Notes: generated by a model from the letters alone, not told the origin. A stretch of 64,000 nt of DNA from Segetibacter koreensis DSM 18137 (GCF_000374045.1 NZ_KB893337.1:124172-188171); one strand, 5' to 3'. Counted from the first letter of the stretch, positions 8,261-18,072 are shown. Program-made: numbers and translations.

Positions 8261-11200
8261 ATGAAAAAAAGTTTTTTACATTATTACTTTATTATTGTTG
8301 CAATCCTGTTTTCGGCTTGCAAACAAAGCAACAACAGGCTTTTTGAAAAATTATCGTCAGCCAGTACAGGGATTACCTTTTCCAATATCATTACCGAGAA
8401 TGATTCTGTAAATATTCTTACCTACTACTACTGTTACAATGGAGGAGGCGTAGGCGTGGCTGACTTTAATAATGACGGTTTACAGGATGTATTTTTCACA
8501 GCTAACATGGTTTCTTCCAAACTGTATCTCAACAAAGGGAAAATGCAGTTTGAAGATGTTACAACTGCTTCAGGTTTGTCAACACATGACTGGATAATGG
8601 GGGTATCAGTCGTAGATATAAACAATGACGGATGGATGGATATATATCTTAATGTCGCAGGACCAAATCGCAAAAATCATCACAACCTTTTGTTCATCAA
8701 CCAGCATGCAGGCAACGGCGTCATAACATTCAGAGAGGAAGCAGCGGGCTACGGACTTGCTGACAGCTCTTTCTGTGTTCAGTCTGCTTTTTTTGATTAT
8801 GACCGTGATGGAGATTTGGATATGTATTTGCTCACAAATGATGTGGACGGGGTGGAGAAAACTTTTGTAAATCCTGCGTCTTACCCCATTACAAGAGGGG
8901 TAACAGTAGACCGCCTTTACGAAAATGTAGGAGACTCATTGGGTCATCCGTTTTACAAAAATGTGTCAAAGCAGGCAGGTATAACAGAAGAAGGATATGG
9001 GCTTGGACTTGCCATAGATGACCTTAACGCAGATGGATGGCCCGATATATACGCTGCGAACGATTTTATGCCAAATGACCAATTGCTTATTAATCAAAGA
9101 AATAAAACCTTTAGGGAATCTGCCGCGCAAAGCATGTGCCACCAAACATATAACGGAATGGGTGTGGACATAGCCGATATTAATAATGACATGAAACCGG
9201 ACATTATGGTATTGGACATGCTGCCTGAAAATAACGAACGTAGAAAAACAATGATTGCCAGGACGGATTATGAAAGCTTTGTTTTGCGTCAAAAAGCAGG
9301 TTATGTAGACGAATATATGCGCAACACGCTACAATTAAACCAAGGAACAGATGCAAAGGGAATAACTCATTTTTCTGATATTGCTCAACTTGCAGGATTG
9401 CACGCCACGGACTGGAGCTGGAGCGTTTTACTCGCCGATTTTGATAACGATGGTTTTCGCGATAGTTATGTTACCAATGGATTCGCCAAGAATATCACAG
9501 ATTTGGATTTTCTTAGTTATAATGCTGATAATAACACCTTTGGGTCTGCAGAAGATAAAATAAAAAGAACAAGAGAACTATTTAATAAATTAAAAGGTGT
9601 TAAGGTCTCAAATTATATTTTCAAAAATAAAGGAACCCTGGCCTTTGAAAATATGACTGATGAATGGGGAATTAAAAATGCTTCTTATTCCAATGGTGCT
9701 GCTTATGCCGATTTAGATAATGATGGCGATTTGGATTTAATTACCAATAATATTAATGAAGAAGCATTCATTTATGAAAATATTGAAAATGATAATAAAA
9801 ATAAAAATAACTTTCTGAAGGTCACTTTAAAGGGCAGCGATAAAAATATAACTGGTGTCGGCGCGAGTATTAGTGTATACTGTGGCAACGATAAATTTTA
9901 TTCTTATTACTCACCAGTTAGAGGCTATTTATCCAGCATGGCCTCTCCCCTATCTTTTGGGCTGGGTAAGCATCCGTCTATCGATTCTTTAAAAATTACA
10001 TGGGCAGACGGCAAAGAACAAGTAATAAGAAACGTAAAAGTTAATCAGCAATTAAAGCTTGACTACAAAGCCTCTCAACCTGTTGAACCTGCAAATATTA
10101 CCACCCAACCAGTTTTTACTAACGTAAATGATACCTATAATATTCACTTCAAACATATTGAGAACGACTATAACGACTTCAACGACGAATCTCTGCTGCC
10201 AAAGTTATATTCCAGAAAAGGCCCAGGCATTGCCGTGGGAGATATAGATAATGAAAATGGACTTGACTTTTTTATAGGAGGTTCTGCCGGAAATGCCGGT
10301 TCATTATTCATACAAAAGAAAAACAGCAGTTTTTTAGAAAAAAAGATAAACCTTCAGGATGCAAAGTACGAGGACATGGGGTCTTTATTTTTTGATGCAG
10401 ATGGTGATGGTGATGAAGACTTGTATGTTGTCAGCGGAGGCAATGAATTTAAAAATACGCCCGGTGCATACCAGGACAGGTTATATATCAATGATAATAA
10501 GGGGAATTTCACTAAAAACGAACAATCACTGCCGGTAACGGTGTCGAGTGGCAGCTGTGTCGTAGGTGCAGATTTTGATAAAGACGGAGATATAGACTTA
10601 TTCAGGGGTGGAGCAAATGTTCCCGGCTCGTACCCTGAGTCTCCACGTAGTTATTTATTAAAAAATGAAAACGGAAAATTTGTTGATATAACAAGCGAAG
10701 CAGCTCCGGAACTAGTAAATATAGGTATGGTAAATTCGGCAGTATGGAGCGATTTTGATAATGACGGATGGATGGATTTAATTGTTGTCGGTGAATGGAT
10801 GCCACCCGTTTTTTTAAAAAATCAAAAAGGCAAATTAGTTAATGTAACAAAACAAACAGGTCTTAGTAATGTCAACGGCTGGTGGAACAGCATTTATCCA
10901 GCAGATATAGACAACGACGGTGACATGGATTTTGTTGTTGGGAATATGGGTACCAATATTGATTACAAGCCGGCAAAGAATCAACCTGTTGAATTGTTTT
11001 ACAATAACTTTAACGGCAGTAACAGAAAAGAGCCCTTATTATCTTGTTACATAAAAAATGAATCAGGAGAAAAAAGGCGCTACCCTTTTGCTTACCGCGA
11101 TGATTTATTCCGCGTAATGCCAACACTCAAGAAGAAATTCTGGAATTATGAGACATATAGTAAGGCCACTTTAAACGAAGTATTTAAGGCTGATGAATTA

Positions 11201-11806
11201 TCCAAAGCAAAACATTACCAGGCTGACATTTTCGAAAGTTGCATCATAAAAAACAATGGGAATGGAAAATTCAGCATTAGTCCTCTACCGGCAGAGGCAC
11301 AACTTTCATGCATTAATGGAATAATGACAACTGATTTTGATAAAGATGGAAATATCGATATAATCGTTTCCGGCAATTCACATTCTACAGAAGTTGTTTA
11401 CGGTCACATGGATGCTTCTTTAGGCGTACTACTCAAGGGCGATGGTAAAGGTAACTTTAGCGCGGTTTCCTCACCCACGAGCGGATTGTTTCTTAAGGGC
11501 GATATGAAAAGTCTTGCTTCCTTATTTGATAAAGATGGCAACGAAATTATACTTGCTGCCGCAAATTCTGATAGCTTACAAGCACTACATCCTTCAGTCA
11601 GGGAAACTAAAAAAGTTTTCTATGCCAAACCCGGCGATGTATACGCAGAAATAATTTATAAAAATGGTAAGAAAAGAAAGCAGGAGTTTTATTACGGAGC
11701 CGGTTATTTATCTCAATCCGCAAGAGCTTTAGAGATTGACAAACTGGTAAACTATATAGAGGTTGTTGATTCGAAAGACAATAAACGAAGGATCAGTTTT
11801 AGTTAA
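8261..11806 (+). CDS. FG-GAP/VCBS-repeat lipoprotein with ASPIC/UnbV domain (CRTAC1-like)
   Basis: This is a 1181-residue predicted lipoprotein (lipobox LFSAC, Cys20). Many calcium-loop FG-GAP motifs of the form DxNxDGxxD recur through the whole chain, e.g. DFNNDGLQD, DINNDGWMD and DYDRDGDLD near the N-terminus. They predict one or two seven-bladed beta-propellers. An ASPIC/UnbV domain occupies about residues 530-600 (GVGASISVYC ... SPLSFGLG ... SLKITWADGKEQ). Proteins of this type are common next to SusCD pairs in Bacteroidota, but their biochemical role is not established. Surface glycan or adhesin-type binding is a guess. It starts just after a terminator, so it may depend on read-through. 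Confidence 0.9.
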   Translation: MKKSFLHYYFIIVAILFSACKQSNNRLFEKLSSASTGITFSNIITENDSVNILTYYYCYNGGGVGVADFNNDGLQDVFFTANMVSSKLYLNKGKMQFEDVTTASGLSTHDWIMGVSVVDINNDGWMDIYLNVAGPNRKNHHNLLFINQHAGNGVITFREEAAGYGLADSSFCVQSAFFDYDRDGDLDMYLLTNDVDGVEKTFVNPASYPITRGVTVDRLYENVGDSLGHPFYKNVSKQAGITEEGYGLGLAIDDLNADGWPDIYAANDFMPNDQLLINQRNKTFRESAAQSMCHQTYNGMGVDIADINNDMKPDIMVLDMLPENNERRKTMIARTDYESFVLRQKAGYVDEYMRNTLQLNQGTDAKGITHFSDIAQLAGLHATDWSWSVLLADFDNDGFRDSYVTNGFAKNITDLDFLSYNADNNTFGSAEDKIKRTRELFNKLKGVKVSNYIFKNKGTLAFENMTDEWGIKNASYSNGAAYADLDNDGDLDLITNNINEEAFIYENIENDNKNKNNFLKVTLKGSDKNITGVGASISVYCGNDKFYSYYSPVRGYLSSMASPLSFGLGKHPSIDSLKITWADGKEQVIRNVKVNQQLKLDYKASQPVEPANITTQPVFTNVNDTYNIHFKHIENDYNDFNDESLLPKLYSRKGPGIAVGDIDNENGLDFFIGGSAGNAGSLFIQKKNSSFLEKKINLQDAKYEDMGSLFFDADGDGDEDLYVVSGGNEFKNTPGAYQDRLYINDNKGNFTKNEQSLPVTVSSGSCVVGADFDKDGDIDLFRGGANVPGSYPESPRSYLLKNENGKFVDITSEAAPELVNIGMVNSAVWSDFDNDGWMDLIVVGEWMPPVFLKNQKGKLVNVTKQTGLSNVNGWWNSIYPADIDNDGDMDFVVGNMGTNIDYKPAKNQPVELFYNNFNGSNRKEPLLSCYIKNESGEKRRYPFAYRDDLFRVMPTLKKKFWNYETYSKATLNEVFKADELSKAKHYQADIFESCIIKNNGNGKFSISPLPAEAQLSCINGIMTTDFDKDGNIDIIVSGNSHSTEVVYGHMDASLGVLLKGDGKGNFSAVSSPTSGLFLKGDMKSLASLFDKDGNEIILAAANSDSLQALHPSVRETKKVFYAKPGDVYAEIIYKNGKKRKQEFYYGAGYLSQSARALEIDKLVNYIEVVDSKDNKRRISFS

Positions 11807-11886
11807 AATAATGTTTTAGATAATTGATCAGCTTGAGGAATTAACGGTAATAGTGAGAATATTGTAAATTAAAAAATTTTATTAAG

Positions 11887-13545
11887 ATGATTAAGGAAGA
11901 AACAAGGGCCAGGCCTTATTTAAAAATTCATCCCGATGATAATGTACTGGTAGCTTTGCAGGACTTGCCTGCTGGAACCCTTATTTCTTATGATGGACTT
12001 GATTTTCTTTTAAAAGAAAATGTAGCAGCAAAGCATAAAATTTTTATTAGAGATTTAGCACCAGGAGACGAGGTGTATATGTATGGAGTTTTGGTCGGAA
12101 AGGTTCAAAACGCAATAGAGCAGGGCCATGTAATGACAACTGCTAATACAAAACATGCTGCCGGGGAATATCATTATCGTGCAGTAAACTATAAATGGCA
12201 ACCTCCTGATGTTTCAAAGTTTGCAAATAGAACTTTTAATGGATATAAACGTAGTGATGGCAGGGTCGGTACAGCTAATTATTGGCTTTTTGTTCCTATG
12301 GTTTTTTGTGAAAACAGGAACCTCGATATCATTAAAGAAGCTTTACACAGAGAATTAGGATATGCGTTGTCTGATAAATACAACCGCTTTACCCGCCAGT
12401 TATTGGAAGCATATGAAGAAGGAACTGATATAAATAAACTTGACCTCAATTCTTCCGCTTCTATTAGTACAGAAAGATATTTTAAAAATATTGATGGTAT
12501 AAAATTTCTTAATCATACAGGCGGATGCGGTGGTACAAGGCAGGATTCAAACACACTAGCTACTTTGTTAGCTTCTTATGCTGATCATCCAAATGTTGCA
12601 GGTGTGACTGTATTAAGCCTGGGATGCCAACATCTTCAAACTGATATTTTTTTAGACGAATTAAAAAAACGCAATCCTGCGTTTAATAAGCCCTTATTTA
12701 CTTTTGAGCAGCAAAAGATGCAAAGTGAGGAGCAACTGATTTACGAGGCTATCCGCAAAACTTTTACGGGCTTGGTCGAAGCTAACAAATCAAAAAGAGA
12801 GCCAGCACCTTTAAGTGCACTGACGATAGGAGTAAAATGTGGCGGCAGCGACGGATTTAGTGGAATATCCGCTAATCCGTCTGTGGGATATGCTTCAGAT
12901 TTATTAGTAGCTTTAGGGGGCAAAGTTTTATTAGCGGAGTTTCCTGAACTAGCAGGTGCAGAACAGCAAATTATAGATCGGTGTGTTCGTAAAGAAACGG
13001 CAGAAAAATTTATCCGTCTTATGCAGGAATATGATGAACTTGCCCATAAAGTAGGTTCAGGTTTTCATATGAATCCCTCACCGGGAAATATAAAAGATGG
13101 TTTAATCACTGATGCCATTAAATCAACCGGGGCAGCAAGAAAGGGTGGAACATCGCCTGTTGTTGACGTATTGGATTATACAGAACCCGCCACCAAAACA
13201 GGTCTAAGCCTGGTTTGTACACCCGGAAATGATGTGGAGGCTACAACAGGTAAAGCCGCATCAGGAGCAACCCTGATATTATTTACTACAGGTTTGGGAA
13301 CCCCGACAGGAAATCCTATAACGCCTGTAATAAAGATATCGACAAATACCAGGTTGGCAACAAAAATGAGTGATATTATAGATATTGATACAGGACCTGT
13401 TATCACTGGTGAAAAGTCAATCAAGGAGATGGGGGAAGAGATTTTGGAGTATTGTATTAAAGCTGCAAGCGGAGAAGTGACTCCTAAAGCAGTATTGTTA
13501 GGACAGGATGATTTTATACCATGGAAAAGAGGGGTAAGCCTTTAA
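11887..13545 (+). CDS. UxaA-family sugar-acid dehydratase (altronate dehydratase-like)
   Basis: The 552-residue protein contains both parts of the UxaA family. An N-terminal SAF domain (about 15-95) includes IFIRDLAPGDEVYMYGVLVGKV. The large dehydratase region has HTGGCGGTRQDS near 210, LGCQHLQT, and GVKCGGSDGFSGISANPSVG near 315. These Cys/His-rich motifs are expected to bind the catalytic metal. The family removes water from aldonic acids to give 2-keto-3-deoxy acids. Next to a fucosidase, an SDR and LutABC, the likely substrate is L-fuconate or a similar 6-deoxyaldonate rather than altronate (inference). It probably forms one transcription unit with the downstream lut genes after a 105-bp gap. 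Confidence 0.9.
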   Translation: MIKEETRARPYLKIHPDDNVLVALQDLPAGTLISYDGLDFLLKENVAAKHKIFIRDLAPGDEVYMYGVLVGKVQNAIEQGHVMTTANTKHAAGEYHYRAVNYKWQPPDVSKFANRTFNGYKRSDGRVGTANYWLFVPMVFCENRNLDIIKEALHRELGYALSDKYNRFTRQLLEAYEEGTDINKLDLNSSASISTERYFKNIDGIKFLNHTGGCGGTRQDSNTLATLLASYADHPNVAGVTVLSLGCQHLQTDIFLDELKKRNPAFNKPLFTFEQQKMQSEEQLIYEAIRKTFTGLVEANKSKREPAPLSALTIGVKCGGSDGFSGISANPSVGYASDLLVALGGKVLLAEFPELAGAEQQIIDRCVRKETAEKFIRLMQEYDELAHKVGSGFHMNPSPGNIKDGLITDAIKSTGAARKGGTSPVVDVLDYTEPATKTGLSLVCTPGNDVEATTGKAASGATLILFTTGLGTPTGNPITPVIKISTNTRLATKMSDIIDIDTGPVITGEKSIKEMGEEILEYCIKAASGEVTPKAVLLGQDDFIPWKRGVSL

Positions 13546-13650
13546 TATTAAATTTTGATTTCTTGTATGAAGCTGATGAACAGCTATCTTTGAAACGGAA
13601 GATTATTAAGGATTTTTGAAGGAAGTTTTATAAAAACGAAAAAAACCAGA

Positions 13651-14385
13651 ATGAAGATTGCGCTGTTTATTCCTTGCTATGTTGACCAGTTTTATCCGAA
13701 TGTTGCAATTGCCACACTTCAACTTTTAGAGAAACTAGGCTGCGACGTTTCTTATCCCTTAACCCAGACTTGTTGTGGTCAGCCAATGGCCAATGCAGGT
13801 TTTGCATCAATGACTGCGGGATGCGATAAGAATTTTATCGCGAACTTCTCCGGCTTCGATTATATTGTTGGCCCTTCGGGAAGTTGCGTATTACATTTGA
13901 AAGAGCATTTACATGATGATAAACGTCCTGAACAAGCTGCTGCAATTCGAAAGAATATTTATGAATTGACGGAGTTTTTAACTGATGTGTTACAGGTAAA
14001 AAATATTAATGCATCTTTTCCTCATAAAGTTGGTTTGCACATAAGTTGTCACGGACAAAGAATGTTACATTTAGCTTCAATGAGCGAAAAAGTAGAACCG
14101 GAATTTTCGAAAGCCGAACAATTGCTAAGCCAGGTAAAAGGTCTACAATTATTAAAAACAAAGCGGTTAGATGAATGCTGCGGATTTGGCGGTACTTTTT
14201 GTGTAACTGAAGAAGCTGTATCTGTTAGAATGGGACAAGACAGGGTAAAGGAACATGTATACAACAATGTAGAATATATAACAGGAGGTGACATGAGTTG
14301 TCTCATGCATTTGGAAGGAATATTAAAAAGAAAAAAGAGCAACATAAAAGTATTGCACTTTGCAGAAATATTAAATGCACAATGA
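13651..14385 (+). CDS. lutA: LutA-type (Fe-S)-binding lactate oxidase subunit
   Basis: The 244-residue protein has two CCG domains of the heterodisulfide-reductase type: TCCGQPMANAG at about 40-50 and ECCGFGGTFC at about 175-184. It also has SCHGQRMLHLAS in between. This is the LutA/YkgE subunit of the LutABC L-lactate oxidation complex, which converts L-lactate to pyruvate and passes electrons to the respiratory chain. Its stop codon overlaps the lutB start (ATGA at 14382-14385), indicating translational coupling. In this locus the lactate could come from 6-deoxy sugar cleavage. Confidence 0.93.
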   Translation: MKIALFIPCYVDQFYPNVAIATLQLLEKLGCDVSYPLTQTCCGQPMANAGFASMTAGCDKNFIANFSGFDYIVGPSGSCVLHLKEHLHDDKRPEQAAAIRKNIYELTEFLTDVLQVKNINASFPHKVGLHISCHGQRMLHLASMSEKVEPEFSKAEQLLSQVKGLQLLKTKRLDECCGFGGTFCVTEEAVSVRMGQDRVKEHVYNNVEYITGGDMSCLMHLEGILKRKKSNIKVLHFAEILNAQ

Positions 14386-15761
14386 ATAAAACAATAGAAG
14401 ACCATAGCAAGGCTGCGTCTGTTTTTTTACAGGATGAACAGCGGGCAACATGGCATGATGAAACTCTGTGGTTTGTACGTGCAAAAAGAGATAAAGCAGC
14501 GCACCAGTTACCAGAGTGGGAAGCATTGCGAGATCTCGCATCGCAAATAAAAGACCATACGCTCTCCCGCCTGGATGAATACCTGGTACAGTTTGAAACA
14601 AAAGCGAATGAAAATGGTGTAACTGTACATTGGGCCAATGATGCAGATGAACATAACAGGATTATTCATGGCATTTTAAAGAAGCATAACGCAAAAAACG
14701 TGGTTAAGAGCAAATCTATGCTTACCGAAGAATGCCAGCTGAATCATTATTTACGCGACCACGATATCTCAGTGGTGGATACTGATTTAGGTGAATATAT
14801 CGTTCAACTGAGAGAAGAGCAACCGAGCCATATTGTATTACCCGCAATTCACTTAAAAAAAGAAGACGTTAGTAATACCTTTCACAAACATCTTAATACA
14901 GAAAAGGGAAATAAAGATGAAGTATATTTAACACGGTCTGCAAGAAAAGTGTTACGACAAAAATTTATAACTGCGGATGCTGCTATAACAGGAGTAAACT
15001 TTGCGGTGGCTGAGACTGGTGGATTTGTTGTATGCACCAACGAAGGCAATGCCGACCTCGGCGCTCATGCCAATAAAATACACATTGCATGTATGGGATT
15101 TGAAAAGATCATTCCCAAAGCAGAGCATCTTGGCGTATTTTTAAGATTATTGACACGAAGCGCAACAGGTCAACCAATTACTACTTACTCAAGTCATTTT
15201 CACCGTCCAAAAGAAGGACAGGAAATGCATATCGTTATTGTTAACAACGGCCGCGCAAATCAATTAGGCAGGAAGGATTTTAAAAATTCTTTAAAGTGCA
15301 TCCGTTGTGCTGCATGCTTCAATACATGTCCTGTATACAGAAGAAGCGGCGGCCATAGTTATCACAATTCCGTTGCAGGGCCAATTGGTTCTATCCTGGC
15401 TCCTAATCTTGACATGCGAAAGAATGCTGACTTGCCTTTTGCTTCTACCCTTTGCGGCTCATGCACTAATGTTTGCCCTGTAAAAATAAATATACATGAA
15501 CAACTTTGGAACTGGCGGCAAATACTTATGAAAGAAGGTTATGGCGGCACAGCGAAAAAAGCGTCGATGAAGGTAATGGCTACTGTTCTTGCAAGTCCCA
15601 CAATTTATTCTTTAAGTGGAAAGATTGGTCGTGGCATGATGCGTATTATGCCATGGTCAGTGAACAACAAGCTCAACCCTTGGTACAAACACCGGGAATT
15701 GCCTGAACCACCCAAACAAAGTTTTACAGAATGGTATAAAAAAAAACGGAAGCATGAGTAG
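14382..15761 (+). CDS. lutB: LutB-type iron-sulfur lactate oxidase subunit
   Basis: From the ATG at 14382, which overlaps the lutA stop by 4 nt, the protein has 459 residues. An upstream in-frame start at 14298 lies inside lutA and is unlikely. An LUD-type domain fills the N-terminal two thirds (e.g. TDLGEYIVQL, FAVAETGGFVVCTNEGNADLG). Two 4Fe-4S sites follow: Cys306/309/312/316 (CIRCAACFNTCP) and Cys358/361/365 (CGSCTNVCP). This matches LutB/YkgF. It should form a complex with LutA and LutC for L-lactate dehydrogenation. Confidence 0.93.
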   Translation: MNKTIEDHSKAASVFLQDEQRATWHDETLWFVRAKRDKAAHQLPEWEALRDLASQIKDHTLSRLDEYLVQFETKANENGVTVHWANDADEHNRIIHGILKKHNAKNVVKSKSMLTEECQLNHYLRDHDISVVDTDLGEYIVQLREEQPSHIVLPAIHLKKEDVSNTFHKHLNTEKGNKDEVYLTRSARKVLRQKFITADAAITGVNFAVAETGGFVVCTNEGNADLGAHANKIHIACMGFEKIIPKAEHLGVFLRLLTRSATGQPITTYSSHFHRPKEGQEMHIVIVNNGRANQLGRKDFKNSLKCIRCAACFNTCPVYRRSGGHSYHNSVAGPIGSILAPNLDMRKNADLPFASTLCGSCTNVCPVKINIHEQLWNWRQILMKEGYGGTAKKASMKVMATVLASPTIYSLSGKIGRGMMRIMPWSVNNKLNPWYKHRELPEPPKQSFTEWYKKKRKHE

Positions 15762-16341
15762 CAGAGAACAGATATTGGCATCTATTAAGCAGAATAGACC
15801 TACGTTAACGCCATTACCTGATTTACAATCTTTTGATGTTGATATAGACTTAAAATCAAAATTTGTAGAAACGCTTACAGGCATTGGCGGAATGTGTACT
15901 ATAGTAAATGATTTTGAAACCGTAAAAGATTACTTACTTGAACAGCAGGCAAAAGGGTTAAGTGTTATACAAGGTGTCACTGAATTAGAAGGTTATAATT
16001 TAAATACTTATAGTCATTCCCATGCTTCAAATTTAGAAACGATTGATACTGTTTTAATAAACGGGCATATTGCCGTTGCCGAAAACGGCGCGATCTGGGT
16101 AAGGGAAAAAGACATTTTAAATCGATTAATACCTTTTATTTGTCAAAACCTTATAATTGTTATTGCTCAAAAAGACATAGTCGCTAACATGCACAAGGCA
16201 TATGAAAAGATAACAATAGATGAAGATGGATACGGAGTATTTATTGCCGGTCCGTCGAAGACTGCCGATATCGAGCAATCATTAGTAATTGGTGCGCATG
16301 GGCCTTTAAGCCTTAAGGTGTTTATCGTGCAACAAAGCTGA
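15754..16341 (+). CDS. lutC: LutC-type LUD-domain lactate utilisation protein
   Basis: The 195-residue LUD-domain protein starts 8 nt inside the end of lutB, completing the canonical lutABC order. Recognisable features are the C-terminal half AVAENGAIWVREKD and the ending IAGPSKTADIEQSLVIGAHGPLSLKVFIV, which are typical of LutC/YkgG. It is the third subunit of the L-lactate oxidising complex. Tight overlaps across all three genes imply one polycistronic message. Confidence 0.93.
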   Translation: MSSREQILASIKQNRPTLTPLPDLQSFDVDIDLKSKFVETLTGIGGMCTIVNDFETVKDYLLEQQAKGLSVIQGVTELEGYNLNTYSHSHASNLETIDTVLINGHIAVAENGAIWVREKDILNRLIPFICQNLIIVIAQKDIVANMHKAYEKITIDEDGYGVFIAGPSKTADIEQSLVIGAHGPLSLKVFIVQQS

Positions 16342-16401
16342 TAATTTATCTAAAAGTAACAGGCTTCAAATTAACCTGAAGTATAAATAAGGTAAATAAA
16401 A

Positions 16402-17190
16402 ATGGATTTACAATTACGCAATAAGATAATAATAGTAACAGGTGGTGCAAAGGGAATTGGTGAAGGCATTGTTAGGGTACTGGCCGCTGAAGGAGCAATA
16501 CCAGTAATTATTGGCAGATCTGAAACTGATAATTTACGATTGGTTGAAGAATTGAAAGCCGAAGGCAAAGAAGCTTTCCAGGTGCCGTGTGAGTTAAATA
16601 TTCCGGCAGAAAGTGAAAAGGCTGTAAAAATGGTGACAGAAAAATATGGCCGCATTGACGGAGTGGTAAATAACGCGGGCCACAACGACGGCGTTGGTTT
16701 GGAAAATGGCAGTTATGAAAAGTTTATTGAAAGTTTGCATAAAAACGTAGTTCATTACTACCTGATGGTTCATTATGCTTTACCTGAATTGATAAAATCT
16801 AAGGGTTCTATTGTAAATATTAGCTCTAAAACTGCAGAAACCGGCCAGGGAAATACTTCAGGATATGCCGCTGCCAATGGAGGACGTAATGCATTAACCC
16901 GTGAATGGGCTGTTGAGTTATTGAAATATGAAATAAGAGTAAATGCAATAGTTGTTGCAGAGTCATGGACACCACAATATTCGAACTGGATAAAAACTTT
17001 ACCCAATCCTGAAGAAAAATTAAAAGAAATTACCTCAAGAATTCCATTAGGAAATAGGATGACCACCATCGAAGAAATCGGTAATACTACAGCATTTTTA
17101 CTTTCCGAAAAATCGAGTCATACAACCGGGCAATTGATACATGTTGATGGAGGGTACGTACATTTAGACAGAGCTTTGGCAAATGCATGA
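16402..17190 (+). CDS. Short-chain dehydrogenase/reductase, possible L-fucose dehydrogenase; YxxxN active site
   Basis: The 262-residue classical SDR has a nucleotide-binding motif TGGAKGIG (residues 13-20), the NNAG motif (90-93), catalytic Ser142 and Tyr155, and a C-terminal GQLIHVDGGYVHLDRAL. The position that is Lys in the usual YxxxK motif is Asn159 (YAAAN). The gene follows lutC by 60 bp on the same strand. In this context it is a candidate for oxidising L-fucose to the lactone, or for oxidising 2-keto-3-deoxy-fuconate (inference). Its stop codon directly abuts the stop of the convergent UspA gene, with no spacer. The loss of Lys may change mechanism or mean a non-standard proton relay. 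Confidence 0.88.
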   Translation: MDLQLRNKIIIVTGGAKGIGEGIVRVLAAEGAIPVIIGRSETDNLRLVEELKAEGKEAFQVPCELNIPAESEKAVKMVTEKYGRIDGVVNNAGHNDGVGLENGSYEKFIESLHKNVVHYYLMVHYALPELIKSKGSIVNISSKTAETGQGNTSGYAAANGGRNALTREWAVELLKYEIRVNAIVVAESWTPQYSNWIKTLPNPEEKLKEITSRIPLGNRMTTIEEIGNTTAFLLSEKSSHTTGQLIHVDGGYVHLDRALANA

Positions 17191-18033
17191 TCACTCCGCT
17201 TCATCACCGCTTGTTATTGGTAAAGTCATAATTGGCTTTTCACAAATAACCGGAATATTATCTTGCAATTTTCCGAGCAATAAAATGTCTATCCACGTAT
17301 GCGGATGGGGAACAGTAACTATAAGATCACTCTGAACTTTTTGTACAAGGCCATTAATTTCTTCAACAATATTGTTATCGCTTTCAAGCGTTATAATTGT
17401 GGGCACTACATTTAACGTAACATCCAACCAGTTTAAAAAATTTTTCTCATATTTTTCGTTTGTTTCCTCAGCCTTCTCTATAAGTCCAATTTTCAGTGTA
17501 GCTTTAAATTGTTCACAAACCTGTTTTAAAAAATCGATATTAAAATCAGTAAGAAAGTCATATTTGTCAATTACAAGCAAAATACTTTTGAAGGGAGAAA
17601 ATGTTGCGGTAACAGGAACAGAAATAACAGGTGTACGTGCATGTGTAAGCAGGTATTTTGCAACACTTCCAAAAAACCACCTTTTCATGCCACCCATTCC
17701 TTTATTTCCAATAATTACCAGGTCAACCGAGTGACGTAACACAAAGTCCTGTATTTCTATATAATGACCTCCCGCCGTAGTAAATACTTCAAATTCGTAA
17801 TTATAATTCTGTTTATATTGGCTGATTAACTGCTGCAATTTATCCTTATGCTGCTGCCTGTAGGAATCGTAATTTTCATACGGTGCGACTTCTTCATGTT
17901 CTGTTAATAATGGCATGTCAAATACATGAAGGAGGAATATACTCGCATTGTATTGTTCATTAAAACGTAAAGCATATTTAAAGGCATTAATAGAAACTTC
18001 AGAGTAATCGATCGGTACGAGTATTTTTTTCAT
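17191..18033 (-). CDS. Universal stress protein, tandem Usp domains
   Basis: The 280-residue protein has two UspA folds (about 1-145 and 150-270). The first carries the ATP-binding loop GNKGMGGMKRWFFGSVAKYLL and ends in TPVISVP. The second is degenerate, without a clear G-x2-G-x9-G loop. It begins MKKILVPIDYSEVSINAFKYAL, the standard Usp start. It is the last gene of a minus-strand group with a second Usp (gap 39 bp) and the BON protein. Such Usp proteins act in the cytoplasm under energy or oxygen stress; the client is unknown. Confidence 0.92.
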   Translation of the reverse strand: MKKILVPIDYSEVSINAFKYALRFNEQYNASIFLLHVFDMPLLTEHEEVAPYENYDSYRQQHKDKLQQLISQYKQNYNYEFEVFTTAGGHYIEIQDFVLRHSVDLVIIGNKGMGGMKRWFFGSVAKYLLTHARTPVISVPVTATFSPFKSILLVIDKYDFLTDFNIDFLKQVCEQFKATLKIGLIEKAEETNEKYEKNFLNWLDVTLNVVPTIITLESDNNIVEEINGLVQKVQSDLIVTVPHPHTWIDILLLGKLQDNIPVICEKPIMTLPITSGDEAE

Positions 18034-18072
18034 TTGAGGGAATTAACCTGTGAGTTACAATAAGAACCTTAA

